64,000 nt of DNA from contig NZ_JABAIT010000003.1 in assembly GCF_012843265.1 (NCBI RefSeq), positions 62,001 through 126,000 on the forward strand, given 5' to 3'. Positions 56,813-64,000 of the stretch are shown in pieces; position 1 is the stretch's first letter, and each line of letters opens with the position of its first letter. Below the pieces are notes generated by a model. That model was not told the DNA's origin. It worked only from the letters and a program-made list of their open reading frames with translations, and made no database searches. The position numbers and the translations under genes were made by a program. Source of the stretch: Bacillus sp. DNRA2 (lineage in GTDB: Bacteria; Bacillota; Bacilli; Bacillales; Cytobacillaceae).

Positions 56813-59800
56813 TTGAGTGATTCGAAAGGGAAAAAGGAGCGTTTTAAGCTTCTCCTGCAGCAGCTGGAAATGACCGAGGATGCAATTGTCAGATACTTTG
56901 AACATGCGCAATTGCAAAAAGTAGTCGTCGATCGTGATTCGAGCAAATATCATTTTCATTTTTTATTAGAAAAAATCCTGCCGGCTACGATTTACCAATT
57001 ACTTGCTGCCAGATTACAAAGTACGTTTTCGTATATTGCCAAGTCATCTACTTTCTCGATGCAAGTGTTGGATTCACAATTCCAGCCTGAATTGGCACAA
57101 GAATACTGGAAATTATGTGTGCAAGAACTCGACGGAATGTCTCCTCCAACCCAAAAGCTTCTACATGAACAAACGCCAAATGTAATGGGAAATAAGCTGT
57201 TGATTAAGGTTCATAATGAGCCTGAAGGTCTAAATATTAAAAATAAATATTCTGGTCTTATTTCTACTATCTATACATCGTTTGGTTTTCCCCAGTTAAT
57301 GTTAGATACGGAAGTATCACATGATTCTACTAAAGTTGAAATGTTCATGAAGCAAAAGGAGAAGGAAGATCAAGAAAAAGCGTTATTAGCGTTAGTTGAA
57401 ATGCAGAAAAAAGATTCTGAGAAGGCTTCTGGCGGTGGTGAGGCAGAACAAAGCGGACCACTTATGGTCGGTCTAACGATTAAGGATGATGCCGACTTCC
57501 GCAAACTAGAAGATATTAATGAAGAAGAACGTAGAATTGCTGTGGAAGGTTATGTCTTTGCCGCCGAAACGAAGGAATTGCGGAGTGGGCGGACGCTGTT
57601 AACTTTTAAAATTACAGATTACACCAGTTCCATCATGGTCAAAATGTTCTCTCGTGACAAGGAAGACGCTGCACTATTCGAACGGGTGAAAAAAGGAATG
57701 TGGCTGAAGGTGCGTGGTAGTGTTCAAAACGACACCTTTGTGCGTGACCTTGTTATGATTGGGAATGACCTCAATGAAATAAAACCAATCCAGCGAAAAG
57801 ATACATCACCAGATGATGAAAAACGCGTTGAACTTCATCTTCACACACCGATGAGCCAAATGGATGCTGTTACTTCTGTCGGCACCTTAATTGCCCAAGC
57901 CAAAAAATGGGGTCATAAAGCAATCGCTGTGACTGACCATGCAGGTGCTCAATCATTCCCTGAAGCTTTTGGTGCTGGTAAGAAAAATGATATTAAAATT
58001 TTATATGGAGTTGAAGCTAATCTAGTCGATGATGGAGTGCCAATCGCATACAATGATGCCCATCGGTTCCTTGCCGAGGATACTTATGTTGTTTTTGACG
58101 TTGAAACAACTGGACTATCAGCTTACTACAATACAATCATCGAGCTAGCGGCGGTGAAAATTCGGGGCGGGGAGATTATCGATCGCTTTGAATCATTTGC
58201 CAATCCACACCATCTGCTATCAGCGACGACGATTAATTTGACTGGAATTACGGATGATATGGTGCAAACTGCACCAGAAGTCGCCGAAGTGCTCGAGAAA
58301 TTTCATACATGGGTTGATGATGCTGTATTAGTTGCCCATAATGCATCCTTTGATATGGGCTTTCTCAATGTAGGCTATCAAAAGATGGGCTATGAAAAAG
58401 CAAAGAACCCGGTAATTGATACATTAGAACTTGGTCGTTTTTTGTATCCGGAATTGAAAAACCACCGTTTAAATACGCTAGCTAAAAAGTTTGATATTGA
58501 ATTAACCCAACATCACCGTGCGATTTATGATGCAGAAGCAACGGGATATTTGATGATAAAAATGTTAAAGGATGCGGCCGAAAAGGGTATCGAGTACCAT
58601 GACCAGTTTAATGAGAATATGGGGAAAGGTAACGCCTATCAGCGTGCCCGTCCTTATCATTGCACACTGCTCGCTCAAACTGAAGCAGGTTTAAAAAATC
58701 TATTTAAGCTTATATCGATTGCGCACATTCAGTATTTTTATCGGGTACCGCGCATTCCGAGATCTGTGCTTCAAAAATACCGTGAAGGCATTTTAGTTGG
58801 CTCGGCCTGCGATAAAGGTGAGGTCTTTGAAGGGATGATGCAAAAATCCCCAGATGAAGTCGAACCAGTGGCAGCGTTCTATGATTATTTAGAGGTAATG
58901 CCAAAGCCGATATATGCTCCGCTCATTGAAATGGAGTTAGTCCGCAATGAACGAGATCTTGAACAGATTATCGGCAATATCGTCGCATTAGGCGACAAAT
59001 TGGGGATTCCTGTAGTCGCGACGGGAAACGTCCATTATTTAAATGAGAATGATAAAATTTATCGCAAAATCTTAATTAATTCGCAAGGTGGCGCGAACCC
59101 GTTAAACCGCCATGAGCTACCTGATGTGCATTTCCGGACGACAAATGACATGCTAAAGGAATTTAGTTTCCTTGGAGCCGAGAAGGCCAAGGAAATTGTC
59201 GTGACAAATACAAATAAGGTTGCTGACATGATTGATGTCATCAAGCCAATTAAGGACGACCTGTATACACCGAAAATTGAAGGCGCCGATGAAGAAATGC
59301 GCGAAATGAGTTATGCGATGGCTCGTAAAATTTACGGCGATACTCTTCCAGAAATTGTTGAGGCCAGGTTAGAAAAAGAATTAAAAAGTATTATCGGACA
59401 CGGATTTGCGGTTATTTATTTGATTTCCCATAAGCTCGTAAAAAAATCATTGGATGATGGCTATCTCGTTGGTTCGCGGGGGTCGGTTGGTTCTTCATTT
59501 GTAGCCACGATGACCGAGATCACGGAGGTAAACCCATTACCGCCGCACTATGTGTGCCCTACTTGCAAACAATCCGAGTTTTTCAATGATGGTTCGGTTG
59601 GTTCAGGTTATGACTTGCCTGATAAGGATTGTCCAAATTGCGGCGCTAAATACAAAAAAGATGGACAGGATATTCCGTTTGAAACTTTCCTAGGTTTCAA
59701 AGGGGACAAGGTTCCCGATATCGATCTTAACTTTTCCGGTGAGTACCAGCCACGGGCCCATAACTATACAAAGGTTTTATTCGGTGAAGAATATGTTTAT

Positions 59801-61135
59801 CGTGCTGGAACGATTGGAACAGTTGCTGACAAAACAGCATTTGGCTATGTTAAAGCCTATCAGCAAGACAATAATTTACAAATTCGCGGCGCTGAAGTTG
59901 AGCGTTTAGCTTCAGGCTGTACGGGTGTAAAGCGAACGACAGGACAGCATCCAGGGGGGATTATTGTTATCCCGGATTATATGGATGTTTATGACTTTAC
60001 ACCGATTCAATTCCCAGCCGATGATCGAAATTCGGAATGGAAAACGACCCATTTTGATTTCCATTCGATTCATGATAATGTGCTAAAACTTGATATACTC
60101 GGACACGACGATCCGACCGTGATTAGGATGCTCCAGGATTTAAGCGGAATTGACCCTAAAACGATTCCTACCGACGACCCTGTAGTGATGAAAATTTTTA
60201 GTGGGACTGAATCGCTTGGAGTAACCGAAGAACAAATTATGTGTAAAACAGGAACCTTAGGTATTCCGGAATTCGGTACACGCTTTGTAAGGCAGATGCT
60301 CGAGGATACGAAGCCAACAACATTCTCTGAGCTCGTGCAGATTTCAGGCTTATCACACGGTACAGACGTATGGCTTGGTAATGCCCAGGAATTAATTCAG
60401 CAAAAAATTTGTAATCTAAGCGAAGTAATCGGCTGTCGTGATGATATTATGGTTTATTTAATTTATCAGGGCTTAGAGCCATCTTTTGCTTTTAAAATTA
60501 TGGAATCGGTTCGTAAAGGTAAAGGTTTAAGTGATGAAATGGAAGAAGAAATGCGCCGAAACGAAGTACCGGAATGGTATATTGATTCCTGCAAAAAGAT
60601 AAAATATATGTTCCCGAAGGCGCATGCCTCCGCATACGTATTAATGGCTGTGAGGATTGCTTACTTTAAAGTCCATCATCCACTGCTTTATTACGCAGCG
60701 TATTTTACCGTACGGGCTGAGGATTTTGATTTGGATGCAATGGTACGTGGTTCTCAATCCATTCGTGCAAAGATCGAAGAAATCAATAATAAAGGCTTAG
60801 AAGCTTCTACAAAAGAGAAAAACCTTTTAACCGTCATGGAGCTAGCGCTAGAAATGTGTGAACGTGGCTACTCATTTGGGAAGGTAGATTTATACCGATC
60901 AAGTGCCAGTGACTTTATTATTGATGGAAATTCATTAATTCCACCATTTAATGCAATCCCTGGTTTAGGTACGAACGTAGCCTTAAACATTGTCAAAGCA
61001 CGGGAGGAAGGCGAATTCCTTTCGAAAGAAGATTTACAACAGCGAGGTAAGGTATCTAAAACACTGATCGAATTCCTCGATAACCATGGCTGCTTAGGAA
61101 ACTTGCCGGACCAAAATCAATTATCGTTATTTTAG
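56813..61135 (+). CDS. polC: DNA polymerase III PolC-type alpha subunit
   Basis: 1440-residue replicative polymerase of low-GC Gram-positives. N-terminal domain, OB domain (about 235-330), PHP domain in two parts starting [15 protein letters not shown] near residue 340, between them the 3'-5' proofreading exonuclease ([11 protein letters not shown] near 425; [11 protein letters not shown]), then polymerase palm/fingers with a zinc site (CPTC near 912 and CPNC) and [16 protein letters not shown]. The C-terminus SLF may bind the clamp. Start is TTG 56813 behind GGGAGTGAGGAG. Complete. Confidence 0.98.
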   Translation: MSDSKGKKERFKLLLQQLEMTEDAIVRYFEHAQLQKVVVDRDSSKYHFHFLLEKILPATIYQLLAARLQSTFSYIAKSSTFSMQVLDSQFQPELAQEYWKLCVQELDGMSPPTQKLLHEQTPNVMGNKLLIKVHNEPEGLNIKNKYSGLISTIYTSFGFPQLMLDTEVSHDSTKVEMFMKQKEKEDQEKALLALVEMQKKDSEKASGGGEAEQSGPLMVGLTIKDDADFRKLEDINEEERRIAVEGYVFAAETKELRSGRTLLTFKITDYTSSIMVKMFSRDKEDAALFERVKKGMWLKVRGSVQNDTFVRDLVMIGNDLNEIKPIQRKDTSPDDEKRVELHLHTPMSQMDAVTSVGTLIAQAKKWGHKAIAVTDHAGAQSFPEAFGAGKKNDIKILYGVEANLVDDGVPIAYNDAHRFLAEDTYVVFDVETTGLSAYYNTIIELAAVKIRGGEIIDRFESFANPHHLLSATTINLTGITDDMVQTAPEVAEVLEKFHTWVDDAVLVAHNASFDMGFLNVGYQKMGYEKAKNPVIDTLELGRFLYPELKNHRLNTLAKKFDIELTQHHRAIYDAEATGYLMIKMLKDAAEKGIEYHDQFNENMGKGNAYQRARPYHCTLLAQTEAGLKNLFKLISIAHIQYFYRVPRIPRSVLQKYREGILVGSACDKGEVFEGMMQKSPDEVEPVAAFYDYLEVMPKPIYAPLIEMELVRNERDLEQIIGNIVALGDKLGIPVVATGNVHYLNENDKIYRKILINSQGGANPLNRHELPDVHFRTTNDMLKEFSFLGAEKAKEIVVTNTNKVADMIDVIKPIKDDLYTPKIEGADEEMREMSYAMARKIYGDTLPEIVEARLEKELKSIIGHGFAVIYLISHKLVKKSLDDGYLVGSRGSVGSSFVATMTEITEVNPLPPHYVCPTCKQSEFFNDGSVGSGYDLPDKDCPNCGAKYKKDGQDIPFETFLGFKGDKVPDIDLNFSGEYQPRAHNYTKVLFGEEYVYRAGTIGTVADKTAFGYVKAYQQDNNLQIRGAEVERLASGCTGVKRTTGQHPGGIIVIPDYMDVYDFTPIQFPADDRNSEWKTTHFDFHSIHDNVLKLDILGHDDPTVIRMLQDLSGIDPKTIPTDDPVVMKIFSGTESLGVTEEQIMCKTGTLGIPEFGTRFVRQMLEDTKPTTFSELVQISGLSHGTDVWLGNAQELIQQKICNLSEVIGCRDDIMVYLIYQGLEPSFAFKIMESVRKGKGLSDEMEEEMRRNEVPEWYIDSCKKIKYMFPKAHASAYVLMAVRIAYFKVHHPLLYYAAYFTVRAEDFDLDAMVRGSQSIRAKIEEINNKGLEASTKEKNLLTVMELALEMCERGYSFGKVDLYRSSASDFIIDGNSLIPPFNAIPGLGTNVALNIVKAREEGEFLSKEDLQQRGKVSKTLIEFLDNHGCLGNLPDQNQLSLF

Positions 61136-61139
61136 AACG

Positions 61140-61166
61140 GTGTCTAGTAGAAGCGCCTTACGCTTT
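61140..61166 (+). repeat. Short family A derivative after polC
   Basis: GTGTCTAGTAGAAGCGCCTT then ACGCTTTAC retains the left end and a degraded right end of family A. Four bases after the polC stop. Confidence 0.5.
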
Positions 61167-61229
61167 ACTTTTTACCAACAAAAAACAACTCAAATATCTT
61201 GACAAATGTTGATTTAGCAATCTTTCCAT

Positions 61230-61258
61230 TTGCAATAAAAAATGGGTTATGGTATAGT
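61230..61258 (+). promoter_or_regulatory. SigmaA promoter of the rimP-nusA-infB operon
   Basis: -35 TTGCAA at 61230-61235, 17-bp spacer, -10 TATAGT at 61253-61258 with TG one base before. About 155 bases upstream of rimP. Confidence 0.7.
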
Positions 61259-61292
61259 TTTAGTGGAAATACTTTAGATAACTCTCGCAAAC

Positions 61293-61320
61293 AAGAGTGG
61301 GGCAACCTACTCTTTTGTTG
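61293..61320 (+). promoter_or_regulatory. Leader hairpin of the rimP-nusA operon
   Basis: 9-bp stem AAGAGTGGG/CCTACTCTT with loop GCAA (a GNRA-type tetraloop on a G-C/G-U stem), followed by TTGTTGTG. It lies about 30 bases after the expected transcription start and resembles a terminator, so it may attenuate the operon; NusA, encoded here, acts on such hairpins. Confidence 0.5.
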
Positions 61321-61413
61321 TGTCTACATGTTTTTCATTGGAAATTTCTAGTTATTTAGGATTTTTTTGCGAGTCCTTTTAGCATTTTTTTCAAAGGAGG
61401 GATCAGATAACTT

Positions 61414-61881
61414 ATGAGCAAAGTGGCTGAAGTTGTGGAAGGAATGGTTACCCCAATCTTAGCTGAAATCGGTTTAGAATTGGTTGACATTGAGTACGTA
61501 AAAGAAGGAAGAGATTATTTCTTGCGCGTATTTATTGATAAAGAAGCTGGTGTTGATATCGAGGAATGTGGGATAGTCAGTGAAAAATTAAGCGAAAAGC
61601 TCGATGAAGTTGATCCAATTCCACATAATTATTTTTTAGAGGTTTCATCACCAGGTGCGGAACGACCGCTTAAAAAAGACAAGGATTTTACAAATGCAAT
61701 TGGCAAGAATGTTTTTATCAAAACATATGAACCAATTGACGGTGAAAAAACCTTTGAAGGACAATTAACTCATTTTGATGGTGAAACGGTAATCGTCGAA
61801 GTAAAGATTAAAACACGTAAGAAAAAGATTGAGATACCTTATGTCAAAATCGCAAATGCCCGTTTAGCTGTGACATTCTAG
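61414..61881 (+). CDS. rimP: Ribosome maturation factor RimP
   Basis: 155-residue 30S assembly factor. [39 protein letters not shown] and [19 protein letters not shown] are the conserved blocks; a C-terminal SH3-like domain follows. AAAGGAGGGATC ribosome-binding site. First gene of the rimP-nusA-ylxR-ylxQ-infB operon. Confidence 0.96.
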   Translation: MSKVAEVVEGMVTPILAEIGLELVDIEYVKEGRDYFLRVFIDKEAGVDIEECGIVSEKLSEKLDEVDPIPHNYFLEVSSPGAERPLKKDKDFTNAIGKNVFIKTYEPIDGEKTFEGQLTHFDGETVIVEVKIKTRKKKIEIPYVKIANARLAVTF

Positions 61882-61982
61882 AATCGGTGACTAAGGGTGC
61901 GAATGACCATTTAATTTTTATATGAAGTAAGCATTTTTAAAAAAGAGGTATTTTTATTCAGTTAAAAGGGGGATACGCTCAA

Positions 61983-63110
61983 ATGAGCAGTGAATTGTTA
62001 GATGCTCTAACCTTGCTTGAAAAGGAGAAAGGCATTTCTAGGGACGTTTTGATTGATGCGATTGAAGCAGCCCTTGTATCCGCTTATCGCCGGAATTTTA
62101 ATCAAGCACAAAACGTTCGGATTGATCTTAATCTTGAAACAGGTTCTATGCGCGTTTTTGCACGTAAAGAAGTGGTTGAAGAAGTTTTTGACCCACGCTT
62201 GGAAATTTCGATTGAAGAAGCACAACGGATTAATCCAAACTATCAAGAAGAAGACGTAGTGGAAATGGAAGTAACTCCAAAGGACTTTGGTCGTATTGCT
62301 GCCCAAACTGCGAAGCAAGTAGTAACACAACGCGTTCGTGAAGCAGAACGTGGCATCATTTATTCCGAATTTATTGATCGTGAAGAAGACATTATGACCG
62401 GAATCGTCCAACGTCAAGATGCGAAATTTATTTATGTTAGTCTCGGGAAAATTGAAGCAATTTTACCAGCTAATGAACAAATGCCGAATGAGCGTTATAA
62501 GCCGCATGATCGCATAAAGGTATTTATTACAAAGGTTGAAAAAACAACTAAAGGTCCGCAAATTTTCGTATCACGAACACACCCTGGTTTGTTAAAGCGT
62601 TTGTTTGAGATTGAAGTGCCGGAAATATATGATGGGACAGTAGAAATTAAATCGGTTGCCCGTGAAGCGGGAGATCGTTCTAAAATCTCTGTTCACTCAG
62701 ATAATCCTGAAGTTGATCCAGTCGGCTCATGTGTTGGACCAAAGGGAACACGGGTTCAAGCGATTGTAAACGAGTTAAAAGGCGAAAAAATCGATATTGT
62801 CAAATGGTCAAATGATCCAGTTGTGTTTGTAGCAAATGCATTAAGCCCTTCTAAAGTGCTCGACGTACATGTTAATGAAAATGACAAAGCAACAACAGTG
62901 GTTGTTCCAGATTATCAGCTTTCATTAGCAATTGGAAAACGAGGTCAAAATGCTCGTTTAGCTGCAAAATTAACTGGTTGGAAAATTGACATTAAATCTG
63001 AGACAGAGGCAAGAGAAAAAGGAATTTATCCGCGTGAAGAAGCACTGTTGACTTATACGCCAGACGACGATGATGATTCCGATTTTGATTTTGCAGATGA
63101 TTTGGATTAA
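61983..63110 (+). CDS. nusA: Transcription termination/antitermination factor NusA
   Basis: 375-residue RNA polymerase-binding factor. N-terminal domain (LLDALTLLEKEKGISRDVLI), S1 domain (DIMTGIVQRQDAKFIYVSLG), KH1 (VGSCVGPKGTRVQAIVNELKG) and KH2 (LSLAIGKRGQNARLAAKLTG). It ends in an acidic tail (DDDDDSDFDFADD type) and lacks the E. coli acidic repeats, as is normal for Bacillus. AAAGGGGG ribosome-binding site. Confidence 0.97.
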   Translation: MSSELLDALTLLEKEKGISRDVLIDAIEAALVSAYRRNFNQAQNVRIDLNLETGSMRVFARKEVVEEVFDPRLEISIEEAQRINPNYQEEDVVEMEVTPKDFGRIAAQTAKQVVTQRVREAERGIIYSEFIDREEDIMTGIVQRQDAKFIYVSLGKIEAILPANEQMPNERYKPHDRIKVFITKVEKTTKGPQIFVSRTHPGLLKRLFEIEVPEIYDGTVEIKSVAREAGDRSKISVHSDNPEVDPVGSCVGPKGTRVQAIVNELKGEKIDIVKWSNDPVVFVANALSPSKVLDVHVNENDKATTVVVPDYQLSLAIGKRGQNARLAAKLTGWKIDIKSETEAREKGIYPREEALLTYTPDDDDDSDFDFADDLD

Positions 63111-63127
63111 ATAAGAGGTGAATGATC

Positions 63128-63409
63128 GTGAACAAACCTAAAAAAGTTCCGATGCGAAAATGCATTGCGACAGGTGAAATGAAGCCAAAAAAAGATCTCG
63201 TTCGCATCGTTCGCTCAAAGGAAGGCGAAGTTTCGATTGATCCAACCGGCAAAAAATCTGGTCGGGGAGCTTATCTTTCCAAAGAAAAAGAAGCTGTAAT
63301 ATTAGCCAAGAAGAGAAATATTTTAGCCAATCATTTACAAGTTTCTATTGATGATTCTTTATATGATGAGTTACTAGATTTGATCGAGAAGGAGAAACGA
63401 CTTTCCTAA
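63128..63409 (+). CDS. ylxR: RNA-binding protein YlxR
   Basis: 93-residue protein of the YlxR (DUF448) family with the signature [20 protein letters not shown] and [13 protein letters not shown]; reported elsewhere to bind RNA and affect RNase P, exact role open. GTG 63128 is favoured because AGAGGTGA at 63114-63121 is well spaced and B. subtilis YlxR also begins MNK; ATG 63122 two codons upstream is possible but lies against that site. Stop overlaps the next start by one base. Confidence 0.92.
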   Translation: MNKPKKVPMRKCIATGEMKPKKDLVRIVRSKEGEVSIDPTGKKSGRGAYLSKEKEAVILAKKRNILANHLQVSIDDSLYDELLDLIEKEKRLS

Positions 63410-63711
63410 TGAACTCTAAATTGTGGATGTCATTACTTGGCTTAGCAAATCGAGCACGGAAAATTACATCTGGAGAAGAATTATCCGTCAAAGAAATTCG
63501 GAGTGGTAAAGCAAAACTTGTCTTATTAGCAGCGGATTCGTCCGCGAATACATCTAAAAAAATCACTGATAAATGTAATTCCTATCACGTTCCTTTGAAA
63601 ATCGTAGAAAATCGTTATTTATTGGGGAAAGCTATAGGAAAAGAGGCCCGCGTCGTGGTAACTGTATTAGACGAAGGATTTGCAAAAAAACTGCTTACAT
63701 TGCTCGATTAA
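63409..63711 (+). CDS. ylxQ: L7Ae-family K-turn RNA-binding protein YlxQ
   Basis: 100-residue L7Ae/L30e/S12e-fold protein. [39 protein letters not shown] and [20 protein letters not shown] are visible. Bacillus homologues bind kink-turn RNA. Overlaps ylxR by one base; infB begins 20 bases later. Confidence 0.93.
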   Translation: MNSKLWMSLLGLANRARKITSGEELSVKEIRSGKAKLVLLAADSSANTSKKITDKCNSYHVPLKIVENRYLLGKAIGKEARVVVTVLDEGFAKKLLTLLD

Positions 63712-63730
63712 TTTTAGCGGGGGTGAAAGA

Positions 63731-64000
63731 ATGAGTAAAATACGCGTATACGAATATGCAAAAAAGCATAATGTGTCAAGCAAAGACATTATCGCTAAAC
63801 TAAAAGAAATGAATATAGAGGTAACAAACCATATGGCAACAATTGAGGACGAAACAGTTCAAAAGTTAGAAGGAATTTATAATTCAAACAAAGACACAAA
63901 ACCTGCACAAAAAAGCTCGAAGCCGCAAAGTTCACAGCAAATGGGGAACAAACAATCATCTAAACCACAAGGTAATAAACCACAGCCGCAAGTAGTTCCT
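63731..64000 (+). CDS. infB: Translation initiation factor IF-2, 5' part only
   Basis: First 90 codons of infB. The N-terminal IF2-N subdomain ([20 protein letters not shown] and [20 protein letters not shown]) is followed by the usual Gln/Ser/Lys/Pro-rich linker. The GTPase domains are outside the window. GGGGGTG ribosome-binding site. Confidence 0.97.
   Translation, partial: MSKIRVYEYAKKHNVSSKDIIAKLKEMNIEVTNHMATIEDETVQKLEGIYNSNKDTKPAQKSSKPQSSQQMGNKQSSKPQGNKPQPQVVP

Noticed and set aside
62007-62417. 136-codon minus-strand frame opposite nusA
   Set aside because: Antisense shadow of nusA, without a start signal or recognisable product.

Overview
This is a low-GC Firmicute chromosome segment, most likely from a spore-forming member of the Bacillaceae (Bacillus sensu lato). 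The evidence is a 26-residue spoVM gene, PolC, RNase III-SMC-FtsY, HslV with an N-terminal serine, CodY, FapR, and a gene order that follows the Bacillus subtilis rsmB-to-infB region almost gene for gene. Only the two ends are cut: rsmB lacks its 5' part and infB its 3' part. No transposase, prophage, tRNA, rRNA or CRISPR array was seen.

Layout. 1-8 kb: rsmB, rlmN, prpC, prkC, rsgA, rpe, thiN, spoVM, then a 52-bp tandem array and rpmB on the minus strand. 8-14 kb: yloU, fakA-like yloV, sdaAB, sdaAA, recG. 14-18 kb: the FapR regulon (fapR, plsX, fabD, fabG, acpP) with a recognisable FapR operator. 18-29 kb: rnc, smc, ftsY, then five genes not found here in B. subtilis (lipoprotein, DUF350 membrane protein, unknown 151-aa protein, glutathionylspermidine-synthase-like ATP-grasp enzyme, RCK-type K+ channel), then ylxM and ffh. 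29-36 kb: rpsP, khpA, ylqD, rimM, trmD, rplS, signal peptidase, rbgA, a minus-strand NERD-domain gene, rnhB. 36-47 kb: sucC, sucD, dprA, topA, trmFO, xerC, hslV, hslU, codY. 47-64 kb: rpsB, tsf, pyrH, frr, uppS, cdsA, dxr, rseP, proS, polC, rimP, nusA, ylxR, ylxQ, infB.

Working together, the genes cover translation and ribosome assembly, phospholipid and isoprenoid precursor synthesis, chromosome segregation and replication, protein targeting, and Ser/Thr signalling through PrkC/PrpC. Ribosomal protein genes rplS and rpsB carry structured leaders.

Departures from the B. subtilis order are the parts to look at: (i) the five-gene cassette at 23.5-27.1 kb between ftsY and ylxM; (ii) codY followed directly by rpsB, where B. 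subtilis has its large flagellar/chemotaxis operon; (iii) the NERD gene between rbgA and rnhB, and no ylqG/ylqH before sucC; (iv) two tandem arrays, 52-bp and 21-bp period, that share a GGACAAA core and whose periods are close to 5 and 2 DNA helical turns; (v) interspersed palindromic repeats of at least two families, with short derivatives. Gene-family calls come from reading protein motifs and lengths and from remembered gene order; no database search was possible.
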